Source: Dryocosmus kuriphilus (lineage: Eukaryota > Arthropoda > Insecta > Hymenoptera > Cynipidae). From it: a stretch of DNA of 64,000 bases. The stretch lies in NCBI GenBank assembly GCA_038277395.1, contig CM076193.1, positions 145,565,813-145,629,812 of the forward strand, given 5' to 3'. Below the pieces are notes generated by a model that searched no databases, was not told where the DNA came from, and was given only the letters and a program-made list of their open reading frames with translations. This document shows, in pieces, positions 1 to 11,575 of this stretch. The first letter of the stretch is position 1, and each line of letters starts with the position of its first letter. Made by a program: the position numbers and the translations under genes.

Positions 1-1083
1 TTAATTCTGATAGATTTATATTCGTTTTCGATTTTTTCAATTCAAGATGGATTTTAAAAATGAAATATGGATTCTTTCAAGTACAAACTTGAATGACTGG
101 AAGAGGAATATGATAAATTAGCATGTTCCCAAATGCAAACGTTTCAAACTTGAATAGATTGAAAAACACTGAAAGTTAAATCATTCTATATGAAAAATAA
201 TGAAACTAGAATGAATATGATATAGAACGATGAAAAGTTTAAAATTTGATAGGGATTCTTCCTATGAACCCTTTTGCTCTCTTGAATTTTTTTTACGATA
301 TTGTTTTTCAATGGAAAATAATTGTGAAACATCCCAGACACAAAATCAAGAAAAACATTTTTTGTGTTCGTATCTTTTGGTTGAAGTCTTCTTCCAATGA
401 AGATCATTATCAGGGTTGCTACAAAATTCCATTTTCAAAATCCCCTGACTTTGCAAAATTCTCTGATCTGTACATAAAATTGAATCCAACTCGATAATTC
501 CTCAACCTTCAGACTTTCACTTGCAAGATATCAACCTCCAATCCACCCCCTGGAAAATGAACCAATCCCCCATCTAAAAATTGAAAGAAAGCATCTTTCA
601 GCAACTTCCCTCCATCCTTCCTCTAAAAATATATCACCACATCAAGTCGTTACGCATTTATTGAGCCTCTGCCTTTGGTAAATACGAGGGCGTGTTATAG
701 GTCGTTGAAAATGAGTCTCGCTTAATAGAGATGGTCTGACACACACACACATAGACACACCAGGAAAATCGGTGCACATTTGGCACTCGTCGCACGTGAC
801 CATGCATGCATGTGCTCGCAATGCGCGGCAGCATGAGGAACGGATCATGGCGGATGACGCATGGTTGCATTTGGTTGTGGTAGCCGGTGCCAGAGAACGA
901 GGTTTAGAGGGTTAAGGGGGTTTGGGGTCTAGGGAGTTAAATAGGGGTGGGGTTGGAAATGTGCGGATGAAGGATATGGAATGGTCGGCCGAGCAGTGAT
1001 AGGGTGGAAAGGGGCGTTTCGGAATGCTGGGCAAGACCGCAGGTTGCCTCCGGGTATGAGCGACGTGCTCGACTTCGTTATTC
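1..1083. other. No gene recognised; AT-rich then host-like GC-richer sequence
   Basis: The first ~640 bases are AT-rich with no recognisable coding or repeat structure. From about 640 to 1083 the composition becomes more balanced, with a short CA run near 739-751 and no open frame that resembles a protein I know. This could be intergenic or intronic host sequence. Confidence 0.4.
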
Positions 1084-1269
1084 ATGACGTCACATCCGCT
1101 TCCGAAGCCTAACATGTATCGATTTTCCAAAAGTGACGAGAATGTCCACCAGGATCTTCAAGAAGGAATTCCGAACCAACTGAGAGATGATGACAATTCG
1201 ATCATCAGATACTCCCCCAATGGAGACGCTTTAGTTTTTCTTAAACGAAAAATAAGGACCTGGTTCAGT

Positions 1270-1350
1270 AAGTTAGAAAACAACCCTCTTCGATATTGGA
1301 TGCTTGCAACTGAAAAATTTCCTTTCCTTTGGGAAATAGTAAAATTCTGA
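1270..1350 (+). pseudogene. Possible hAT transposase C-terminal dimerisation-domain scrap
   Basis: The end of an 88-codon open frame (1084-1350) reads KLENNPLRYWMLATEKFPFL followed by WEIVKF and a stop. The pattern NPLxYW then six or so residues then FPxLxxI is typical of the start of the hAT-family C-terminal dimerisation domain. The usual downstream part (the conserved SERxFS region) is absent, so this would be a truncated remnant. The first ~60 codons of the frame resemble nothing I recognise. The match is short and could be chance; no hAT TIRs were seen around it. Confidence 0.3.
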
Positions 1351-1440
1351 TGCTCTGTAATGATGATGCTCTCTTGTTGATTCAAATGTGATAGTGTGAA
1401 GACTTCAAAACAAGGTACTTCAAAGCTTGTACAATTTTCT

Positions 1441-1774
1441 GAAAGAGAATGCCGTCCATTGTATTATATACAGTAACAGAACTTCCAGATGTACGTACTC
1501 TTCGGGATATTGAACGAGCAAAAATGATATACAAAATGATAAATAATCTTATGAAAACTGATTATTAATTGGAATTAGATTTTTTGGCGAATTGAGGAAT
1601 AAACACTATAGAATTAAAACAGCTCAAAGATCACCGATAAACTGTAGTATTACAGTTTTTAACAATCTTCCGAGAAAGATTAGAGAAAATCAGACTTTTT
1701 ATGCATTTGTACAATACACTACTTCGATTTTTATTATACTGGATAATCGTGGACTAATTGCAATGATAAGATAA
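1441..1774 (+). pseudogene. Decayed non-LTR retrotransposon (LINE) reverse-transcriptase C-terminus
   Basis: The region around 1520-1570 reads RAKMIYKMINNLMKTDY, and after stops and a frame change 1592-1774 reads YRIKTAQRSPIN then VFNNLPRKIRENQTFYAFVQ. The sequence 'YR.(K/R)......S....S...(F/Y)N.LP..IR....F..F' is the usual tail of jockey/CR1/RTE-like LINE reverse transcriptases, downstream of the polymerase core. The catalytic core is not present. Interrupting stops make it non-functional. It could be read as chance similarity, but order and spacing of several conserved positions favour a LINE 3' end. Confidence 0.38.
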
Positions 1775-3734
1775 AAATAAGAGATACAGTAAAAAATGTA
1801 AACTGAATGAACGAGTTATCAGGGTTTGCCTGTTTATGGTTCACAAATTTTAAAAAATGTATATACTATAGAATTCATAGCATCTGTGTTGAATTAGAAT
1901 ATGAATAGAATATGAATTCTATAGTATATACATTTGAATCAGCAAGATCTGCGTTCGAACGAGGACAATAGTATTTTTTTCTCGGTATAACTAAAGATTA
2001 GGATCACTGTAGGACCTGACCAATCGAATAACATCAGCACCCCAAGGATTATAAATGGCGTCGTAAATTGTCTTAACCTACCCTCAACTCCAAAAAAAAG
2101 CGAGTTAAAAAAACTTCTTTATCACTGGATGCATTAAGCAAACAGTTTACAGCTTTACACCTACTATTAGGATCTTTAACGACAGCCACTTAACGTTCTT
2201 CTCGTAAACGACCTGTCCTAAAACTAAATATCTTTGAAACGACCGAAAACACCCGGGCTGATGAGAAAGAAAAATAGAAAGTATCCTCGGCCATATTATT
2301 GTAAGGATTTTCCTTCATTTCTAAATGGGCGCGATTTGCTGATAGCGTAAAATATGTTGCCCAGCAAAGTCGTTAAATCGGTTTATGACAAAGTAAAAAT
2401 GGGGACTGAAGAAGCAAATAACTTTTTTCCCTCTGTGCTAGATCCTTCGTGATCAAAGCTGATTTTGAACGAAATTTTGAAGATTCAACTCTGAAAGTAA
2501 GCTTTTAGAATAAAAAGGATGGGTGACAATGTGAACAAGAGTGGGAATTATAAACACTTTCAGATTACATAATTTTCACTTTCAGATTGCCGTCAGTTTG
2601 CTAAAAAAATCGTGATTAGAGTGCTGATAACGGGAAACAAACGGGAGCGTTTTAATGGAAATTTGTACACTCTCTATTCCTATCGAGGTAACAAATGTAA
2701 AATCGATTAGTCTGTGGTTAGGAGGCGACATGGTGGATTAATACGCATAATCTACACGCAAATCTTTCGCTAAACCAGCTGCTGGGTAAACTCAATTCTC
2801 CGAAATCGTGAATGCTTTGATGTGGGATAGTGAGTAGAGAGGTTTAATCTGGTTTGTCATTTGGCAAAGTGGTTGTTTCGATGTCGTTATTATTGCTATA
2901 CTGTTGATTGGATCGACCTATGTATAGAGTCGAATCCAAATCTCCCAGAAAGCATCACTCTATGTTCTATACGCGAATTGGATATCTATATTTGAAAATC
3001 AAAATCTAAAATTTCAAAGTTCGGTTCAGAGTGTCTAGAGATTCTTATGAATCAAAATTCAAGCTCTTTTCTAGGTTTTCTAGGTCAAGAAATTAAGTTT
3101 TTCCAGATTACCTTTCTTTACATCAAATAACGAAATAACCGTTTTCTGCATGTAAAAAATGAGCCATTACATTCTTTTACTAACAATTTTTTATGAAATC
3201 AGAACCATAAATAAACAAATTCGTAATTTTTCGAGAACATAAATCGTCGAATGCTATTATATCTTAATAAAATGTTTAGAAATATCAAATTTCATAGAAC
3301 TTATAAAAATATGAAACAAAAATCGTACTAACATAAATTTTAACGCAATTGATAACTTAATTTAACAAACCGCACCTATTTTTAAAATAATAAAACACTA
3401 CTTTAAATGTTACTTTAGAAGTCGACAATATTTTTCAAATTTTCACGTAACCCCAACTGATGACGTCTAAACTTAAAATAGAATTTGTAAATTCGTAAAT
3501 TGAAGAAAATTACTTAGCAAATTTATTGAGCAAAAAATATAAAAATAATTCAAATTCAAGGAAAATTTCAGTTTTTCAAGGTTTTCAAGGTCCTTAGCCA
3601 CCTTGTTTAAGCAATTTCGTGATTTAAAACCAAATATCTCGGACAAATGATTGACTTTTGGACGAAAATTCACTTCCGACTTTTGGCGGGAATTTCAAAC
3701 CAAAGTTCTGTTAAATTACATTTAAATATTGCTA
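1775..3734. other. No gene recognised; AT-rich sequence with one short palindrome
   Basis: No coding region is supported. A short inverted repeat lies at about 1858-1932: a stretch containing ATACTATAGAATTC is mirrored by GAATTCTATAGTAT about 40 bases later, so it can fold into a hairpin. Around 3570-3600 there is a 'ttcaaggt' rich stretch of a type seen again near 12.0 kb. The rest is unique AT-rich DNA. Confidence 0.4.
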
Positions 3735-3894
3735 CTATAGTCCAGGAGCACTACATATTGGTATAGCTGTAAAGTGAAGTAACAAAGATATTGAAGGAAT
3801 AGCTCGAGAATGATTCTAATGAAAATATCGACCTCCGCAATCGAAAAAAGGTGTGCTATTTGCAGGAAAAATCGAAAACTGAGGAAAAAAATCT

Positions 3895-4140
3895 GCCCGC
3901 TTCGCGGGTACATTCTCGTCGCGCGCTTCGCGCAAAGTATGAGCGCGCCTAGGGCGCGCGTCTGTTGGCACTCGCGCTTCGCGCTCGATCATTATTCACC
4001 CCGCGCTACGCGCTCGGTGTTTATGGATCGTATAAACCTTTAAATTAAAAATTTCAAAAGGAACTACTTTACTCAAGGCTCTATCGCCCTTAAGGAATAC
4101 ATTCTCATCATGACACTCGCGCTTCGCGCTCGATAATTAC
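3895..4140. repeat. Hyper-CpG palindromic block (CGCGCTTCGCGCTCGAT motif)
   Basis: Repeated self-complementary blocks such as CGCGCTTCGCG and CGCGCTACGCGCTCG stand out from the AT-rich surroundings. The same block recurs at about 56990-57200, 60165-60265, 61000-61020 and, isolated, at 19890-19945. Each block could form short GC hairpins. Confidence 0.7.
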
Positions 4141-4795
4141 ATTGTTTTAAAAGACATTGTAGATTGGTAAAATTTTTTTGTGATTTTCCAAATTTTCACA
4201 ATACAGGTTTTCGATTCTTAAAAGTAAAACGATGAGTCTTATAAATAAATTTTCTAGCTCTTTCCAAGGTGAACAATTCTGCTTGCATACTTTTGCTGAA
4301 AAGTGGTTTTCTTTATATTTCATAACATATTTCACGAATAACTCAAAAACTACGCGTCTGCTCAAAAAATGATAGAGAGCAAATTTGTAGATCTTTTTGA
4401 AGGGAACAACTTTGTTTATTATTATTTTTGCGTATCGTGCATAGCTTGGCAGGAAATTTGAAATTTTTTATTTTCAATAACGTTTTATCGATTAAAGCAA
4501 AAACCGTGCATTTTATGAAAAAATGGTTAAAACAAAATTGGTAGATATTTTTGAATTGAACAACTTTGTTCTTTACCAATTTTTTGTATCTTGAATATTT
4601 TGGCGGAAAACCAGAGTTTTTTAATTTTAATAGCGTTTTCTTGATTAAAACAAAAACCGTTCATTTTATCAAAAAACGGTTAAGACAAAATTTGTAGATT
4701 TTTTTGAGGTGAACAATTTTACTTTCTTACATTTTTTTTGTATCTCTCATTGTTTAGCCGGAAAATGAATTTTCTGATTTTGTTAAAACCGTTTT

Positions 4796-4993
4796 TTGAT
4801 GGATAAAACCATAACTGTTGGTCAAAAACCGCTAGTTAACGAACTCGTCCTTTCTTTTTACCCCTTAAAGAAGTGTACCAAAGCGCACTCCAATCCGATT
4901 AGTCCTTCGAAAGTTATCGCGATCACAGACGACAACGACGACGACAACGACAACAGACAGACAGACACGGTCGTAAAAACCGTTTTCTTCTGA
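4796..4993 (+). other. Short open frame conserved between two copies of the CpG-rich repeat
   Basis: This 65-codon frame starts MMDKTI and includes VNELVLSF, SNPISPSKVI and an Asp/Asn-rich tail encoded by a GAC/AAC microsatellite. A 72-codon frame on the minus strand at 56686-56904 has the same order of motifs with scattered substitutions. I do not recognise a protein family. Conservation may reflect nucleotide-level repeat homology rather than translation; a substitution-pattern test on more copies would decide. Confidence 0.3.
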
Positions 4994-6687
4994 CTCGGGG
5001 GGTCTCAAAACGTGGAGATTTCATGAAATCCACGAAAGTCAAATTTTACATAAATCTAATACCTTCTCTGATGAGAATGTAAAAACCTAAAAATCATGAA
5101 TTTTTCCAGACATTTTTTAATATAACTGTCAATATGCAATTTAGGAAAAAAAAATGAATACTTATAAATTTATTCCTTATAAAATTCTCTACCAGACAGA
5201 ACTGGTCCGAAAATCGCAGATTGCATGTTTTCGTCGAAAAATGCTCACAAGTACGGAAAAAATTGGTAAAAAACATGGTTATCTTAAAGCCTTCATTTTA
5301 CAGGTAAAAAATCATCCAATCAGACTATGAGTTTAGATTTAAGAACTTGAAAGTAATACAAAACAATATTCGAAAGTCCGATCGAAATTGGTCTGATAGT
5401 TTTTGCATGAGAGAATTGTTAATTAAGCTCAGCGTGAAAATTAATATTTTTTTTTTGCGTTCATGCCAGGGTTAAACTTATGTCTTTTAATTGGCACATA
5501 TTTTTGTTTTCCTTATTGGACCTCTAAACTATCATATAGAATCGCCATAATATCTATTTTGATATTTTTAAGGACATTTAGCGCGATTTTAAAAAGCTGA
5601 AAATTTTTGACATATAAATAAATTATTCTATGAAACGGGTTTGCGGCTGAAAAAAACCTCAAAGTGCTAAAAAAAAAGTTCTCGGAAAGACGCTTCATTT
5701 AAAAAAAAGAACGTTCCATATGATCAAATAGGTCCTGAGATATTGTCTGCCAAAGATAATAAGCTTTTGCGGCATAACTATTTATGACGTAACAATAAAT
5801 AAGATAATATCCGGTAGATTTTTCCAAGAACTTTTTGCGTGTGTTTTCAGAAATATGATCGCACGTGTGCATTAAGTAGGAAAATTCAATATGTTACATT
5901 CTATTACTTTTTCTTCGCTATTTTGACAAGTCGGCCCGTGCTACTCAGCCCGTGCTATTCAGAACATTTCAATCCATCTTTAACGCAACTACAAGATGTG
6001 CCATCTTTGGCAGTCAATATCTCATGACCTATTTGACCAAATGGAATGATCTTTTCTTTAAATCAAGCGTCTTTCCGAGAACTTTTTTTTAGCACTTTCA
6101 GGTTTTTTTCAGTCGCAAAACCCGTTTCATAGAATAATTTATTTATAAGTCAAAACGCTGAAACTTCTTACAAGCGATTCTATATGACAGTTTAGAGGTC
6201 AAATAAAGTATAAAAAAATCGGCGCCAATTAAAATGCCTAAGTTTGACCCTAGCATGAAACGCGACAAAAAGTATTAATTTTTACACTGGGCTTAATTAA
6301 GAATTCTCTCATGAAGAAATGATCATAACAATTTCGATCGGCCTTTCGAATACTGTTTTGCATTACTTTCAACTTCGTAAATCTAAATTTATAGTGTGAT
6401 TAGATGATTTTTTACGTGTAAAACGAACGCTTTAATATAATGCATGTTTTGCACCCACTTTTTCCGTACTTATGAGCATTTTTCAACGAAAACATTAGAT
6501 CTGCGAATTTCGGAACAATTCTATCTTGTCGAGAATTTTATACGGTACAAATTTATAAGTATTCATTTTGCTCCTAAATTGCATATTTACAGAGTTATAT
6601 TAAAAAATGTCCGGAAATATTCGTGATTTTTGAATTTTTTTTCAGTTTTTTATTTTTCCTGCAAATAGCACACCATCTTTCGATTGT

Positions 6688-9600
6688 ATGTTGGTCAAGC
6701 TGGCAAAACCATTTTTGAAAATCATAATCACTCATAGGGCAAAATTAAGGGCTCATTTAGGGCGAATTTAATGCCACATTCCCGAATTTAGGGCTCCTTA
6801 TTTTCATTAAAAAAACGCTGGTTCTGTCAGCTTGACGTCAAGCTAGCAGAACCACTACCAGAATCAACGCAGCTGCTAAGTTGTCTCTATTACCATAATT
6901 TAGGACTCACTTAGGGCTCCAACTTAGCCAAAAAATTATCATTTTTCCCTTTTTTTAAAAAAATAATCCAGCTTGACGTCAAACTGACAGAACCAGCGAT
7001 AATTTAAAAAAGAAGGGAAAAATGAAAATTTTTTTGGCTAAAGTTGGAGCCCTAAATGAGCCCTAAATTATGGTAACAGAGACAACTTAGCAGCTGCATT
7101 GATTCTGGTAGTGATTCTGCTAGCTTGACGTCAAGCTGGCAGAACCAGCGATTATTTCAGAAAAAAAAAGGGAAAAATGAACATTTTTTTGGCTAAAGTT
7201 GGAGCCCTAAATGAGCCCTAAGTTATGGTAATAGAGACAGCTTAGCAACTGCATTGATTCTGGTAGTGGTTCTGCTAGCTTGACGTCAAGCTGACAGAAC
7301 CAGCGATTATTTAAAAAAAAAAAAAAGGGAAAAATGAAAATTTTTTTGGCTAAAGTTGGAGCCATAAATGAGCCCTAAATTATGGTAATAGAGACAACTT
7401 AGCAGCTGCATTGATTCTGGTAGTGGTTCTGCTAGCTTGACGTCAAGCTGACAGAACCAACGATAATTTAAAAAAAAAAAGGGAAAAATGAAAATTTTTT
7501 TGGCTAAAGTTGGAGCCCTAAATTATGGTCACAGAGGCAACTTAGCAGCTGCATTGATTCTGGTAGTGGTTCTGCTAGCTTGACGTCAAACTGACAGAAC
7601 CAGCGATAATTTAAAAAAAAAAAAAGGGAAAAATAAAAATTTTTTTGGCTAAAGTTGGAGCCCTAAATGAGCCCTAAATTATGGTCACAGAGACAACTTA
7701 GCAGCTACATTGATTCTGGTAGTGGTTCTGCTAGCTTGACGTCAAGCTGACAGAACCAGCGATAATTTAAAAAAAAAAAGGGACAAATGAAAATTTTTTT
7801 GGCTAAAGTTGAAGCCCTAAATGAGCCCTAAATTATGGTCACAGAGACAACTTAGCAGCTGCATTGATTCTGGTAGTGGTTCTGCTAGCTTGACGTCAAG
7901 CTGACAGAACCAGCGATTATTTAAAAAAAAAAAAAAAGGGAAAAATGAAAAATTTTTTGGCTAAAGTTGGAGCCCTAAATGAGCCCTAAATTATGGTAAT
8001 GCAGAAAACTTAGCAACTGCGTTGATTCTGGTAGTGGTTCTGCTAGCTTGACGTCAAGCTGACAGAACCAGCGATAATTTAAAAAAAAAAAAGGGAAAAA
8101 TGGAAATTTTTTTGGCTAAAGTTGGAGCTCTAAGTGAGCCCTAAATTATGGTAACAGAGATAACTTAGCAGCTGCATTGATTGTGGTAGTGGTCCTGCTA
8201 GCTTGACGTCAAGCTGACAGAACCAGCGATAATTTAAAAAAGAAAGGAAAAATGAAAATTTTTTTGGCTAAAATTGGAGTCCTAAAATGAGCTCTACATT
8301 ATGGTAACAGAGACAACTTAGCAACTGCATTGATTCTGGTAGTGGTTCTGCTAGCTTGACGTCAAGCTGACAGAACCAGCGATTATTTAAAAAAAAAAAA
8401 AGGGAAAAATAAAAAATTGTTGTTGGCTAAAGTTGGAGCCCTAAATGAGCCCTAAATTATGGCAATGCAGAAAACTTAGCAACTGCGTTGATTCTGGTAG
8501 TGGTTCTGCTAGCTTGACGTCAAGCTGACAGAACCAGCGATAATTTAAAAAAAAAAAGGGAAAAATGGAATTTTTTTTGGCTAAAATTGGAGCCCTAAAA
8601 TGAGCTCTAAATTATGGCAACAGAGACAACTTAGCAACTGCATTGATTCTGGTAGTGGTTCTGCTAGCTTGACGTCAAGCTGACAGAAACAGCGATAATT
8701 TAAAAAAAAAAAAGGGAAAAATGAAAATTTTTTTGGCTAAAGTTGGAGCCCTAAATGAGCCCTAAATTATGGTAACAGAGACAACTTAGCAGCTGCATTG
8801 ATTCTAGTAGTGGTTCTGCTAGCTTGACGTCAAGCTGACAGAACCAGCGATTATTTAAAAAAAGAAAAGGGAAAAATGAACATTTTTTTGGCTAAAGTTG
8901 GAGCCCTAAATGAGCCCTAAGTTATGGTAATAGAGACAGCTTAGCAACTGCATTGATTCTGGTACTGGTTCTGCTACCTTGACGTCAAGCTGACAGAACC
9001 AGCGATTATTTAAAAAAAAAAAAAAAAAGGGAAAAATGAAAATTTTTTTGGCTAAAGTTGGAGCCCTAAATGAGCCCTAAATTATGGTCACAGAGACAAC
9101 TTAGCAGCTGCATTGATTCTGGTACTGGTTCTGCTAGCTTGACGTCAAGCTGACAGAACCAGCGATTATTTAAAAAAAAAAGGCAAAAATGACCATTTTT
9201 TTGCCTAAAGTTGGAGCCCTAAATTATGGTCACAGAGGCAACTTAGCAGCTGCATTGATTCTGGTAGTGGTTCTGCTAGCTTGACGTCAAGCTGACAGAA
9301 CCAGCGATAATTTAAAAAAAAAAAAAAGGGAAAAATAAAAATTTTTTTGGCTAAAGTTGGAGCCCTAAATGAGCCCTAAATTATGGTCACAGAGACAACT
9401 TAGCAGCTGCATTGATTCTGGTAGTGGTTCTGCTAGCTTGACGTCAAGCTGACAGAACCAGCGATAATTTAAAAAAAAAAAAAGGGAAAAATGAAAATTT
9501 TTTTGGCTAAAGTTGGAGCCCTAAATGAGTCCTAAATTATAGTCACAGAGACAACTTAGCAGCTGCATTGATTCTGGTAGTGGTTCTGCTAGCTTGACGT

Positions 9601-11448
9601 CAAGCTGACAGAACCAGCGATTATTTAAAAAAAAAAAAAAAAGGGAAAAATGAAAAAATTTTTTGGCTAAAGTTGGAGCCCTAAATGAGCCCTAAATTAT
9701 GGTAATGCAGAAAACTTAGCAACTGCGTTGATTCTGGTAGTGGTTCTGCTAGCTTGACGTCAAGCTGACAGAACCAGCGATAATTTAAAAAAAAAAAGGG
9801 AAAAATGAAAATTTTTTTGGCTAAAGTTGGAGCCCTAAATTATGGTCACAGAGGCAACTTAGCAGCTGCATTGATTCTGGTAGTGGTTCTGCTAGCTTGA
9901 CGTCAAGCTGACAGAACCAGCGATAATTAAAAAAAAAAAAAAGGGAAAAATAAAAATTTTTTTGGCTAAAGTTGGAGCCCTAAATGAGCCCTAAATTATG
10001 GTCACAGAGACAACTTAGCAGCTGCATTGATTCTGGTAGTGGTTCTGCTAGCTTGACGTCAAGCTGACAGAACCAGCGATAATTTAAAAAAAAAAAGGGA
10101 AAAATGAAAATTTTTTTGGCTAAAGTTGGAGCCCTAAATGAGTCCTAAATTATGGTCACAGAGACAACTTAGCAGCTGCATTGATTCTGGTAGTGGTTCT
10201 GCTAGCTTGACGTCAAGCTGACAGAACCAGCGATTATTAAAAAAAAAAAAAAAGGGAAAAATGAAAAATTTTTTGGCTAAAGTTGGAGCCCTAAATGAGC
10301 CCTAAATTATGGTAATGCAGAAAACTTAGCAGCTGCATTGATTCTGGTAGTGGTTCTGCTAGCTTGACGTCAAGCTGACAGAACCAGCGATAATTTAAAA
10401 AAAAAAAAAAAGGGAAAAATAAAAATTTTTTTGGCTAAAGTTGGAGCCCTAAATGAGCCCTAAATTATGGTCACAGAGACAACTTAGCAGCTGCATTGAT
10501 TCTGGTAGTGGTTCTGCTAGCTTGACGTCAAGCTGACAGAACCTGCGATAATTTAAAAAAAAAGAAAGGGAAAAATGAAAATTTTTTTGGCTAAAGTTGG
10601 AGCCCTAAATGAGTCCTAAATTATGGTCACAGAGACAACTTAGCAGCTGCATTGATTCTGGTAGTGGTTCTGCTAGCTTGACGTCAAGCTGACAGAACCA
10701 GCGATTATTTAAAAAAAAAAAAAGGGAAAAATGAAAAATTTTTTGGCTAAAGTTGGAGCCCTAAATGAGCCCTAAATTATGGTAATGCAGAAAACTTAGC
10801 AACTGCGTTGATTCTGGTAGTGGTTCTGCTAGCTTGACGTCAAGCTGACAGAACCAGCGATAATTTAAAAAAAAAAAAGGGAAAAATGAAAATTTTTTTG
10901 GCTAAAGTTGGAGCTCTAAATGAGCCCTAAATTATGGTAACAGAGATAACTTAGCAGCTGCATTGATTGTGGTAGTGGTCCTGCTAGCTTGACGTCAAGC
11001 TGACAGAACCAGCGATAATTTAAAAAAGAAGGGAAAAATGAAAATTTTTTTGTCTAAAATTGGAGCCCTAAAATGAGCCCTAAATTATGGTAACAGAGAC
11101 AACTAAGCAGCTGCATTGATTCTGATAGTGGTTCTGCTAGCTTGACGTCAAGCTGACAGAACCAGCGATTATTTTTTTTAAGAAAAGGGAAAAATGAAAA
11201 TTTTTTTGGCTAAAGTTGGAGCTCTAAATGAGCCCTAAATTATGGTAACGGAGACAACTTAGCAACTGCATTGATTCTGGTAGTAGTTCTGCTAGCTTGA
11301 CGTCACGCTGGCAGAACCAGCGTTTTTTTAATGAAAATAAGGAGCCCTAAATTCGGGAATGTGGCATGAAATTAGCACTAAATGAGCCCTTAATTTTGCT
11401 GTATGAGTGATTGTGATATTCAAAAATGGTTCTGCCAGCTTGACCCAC
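6688..11448. mobile_element. TIR-bounded element built of ~30 tandem ~155-bp units
   Basis: Left end has GTCAAGCTGGCAAAACC and right end has the inverse GGTTCTGCCAGCTTGAC. The element is flanked by the same 11 bases, CTTTCGATTGT, at 6677-6687 and 11449-11459. The uninterrupted site is present in inverse orientation at about 3822-3870, where this motif occurs once. Inside, units recur every ~143-158 bp; some lack 14 bp. Every unit boundary is two element-type ends fused head-to-head. The first unit (6740-6960) and the last (11300-11420) are mirror images, with an ATTCCCGAATTTAGGGCTCC block near each terminus. No transposase. Confidence 0.8.
6970..11310 (+). repeat. Tandem array, ~155-bp monomer, each with a 16-bp perfect palindrome
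   Basis: About 28 units each contain AGCTTGACGTCAAGCT (some with one change), preceded by GGTTCTGCT and followed by GACAGAACC, then an A-run, GGGAAAAATGAAAA, TTTGGCTAAAGTTGGAGCCC and CTTAGCAGCTGCATTGATTC. Measured spacings between successive GCTAGCTTGACG starts at 7274, 7431, 7574, 7730, 7884, 8042 and 8197 are 157, 143, 156, 154, 158 and 155. Poly-A length and the optional 14-bp segment are the main variables. Variant combinations recur at ~450-620 bp intervals, suggesting block duplication of several units. Confidence 0.9.
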
Positions 11449-11575
11449 CTTTCGATTGTGGAGGTCGATATTTTCATTAGATACATCATTCCCGAGCCAT
11501 TCCCTAACATCTTTGTTACGTCACGTTACATCCATATTTGGAAGGTTTTGGGCCTATTATTCTCTTGGACTACTA

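Larger units (their letters stand above)
3892..5087. mobile_element. CpG-rich non-autonomous repeat inserted in the palindrome's left arm
   Basis: It interrupts the left arm of the palindromic element: the mirror arm near 6630-6650 runs straight through without it. The insert opens with a hyper-CpG block (3895-4020), continues with about three diverged units of ~154 bp (marker GTAGAT at 4387, 4541 and 4694), and ends with a CAGACAGACAGACA-containing tail and the sequence GATGAGAATGTA. TACATTCTC near its start is the inverse of that end, so the termini are probably short inverted repeats. Related copies form the 56.6-61.1 kb cluster. No coding capacity beyond one short conserved frame. Confidence 0.65.
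3735..11575. mobile_element. Old palindromic DNA element, split by two later insertions
   Basis: Left arm 3735-3891 plus 5088-5700 is the reverse complement of right arm 6030-6687 plus 11449-11575. Both arms contain the same markers in mirror order: a stretch beginning GGTCGATATTTTCATTAG, the TGCAAATAGCACACC box, and an antisense/sense pair of short open frames (5094-5276 minus; 6444-6626 plus) sharing HFSTKT and LVENFIR. Removing the two insertions leaves about 1.9 kb that is nearly all inverted repeat around a centre near 5.85 kb. No transposase is present. Outer ends are approximate because the arms fade there. Confidence 0.7.
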
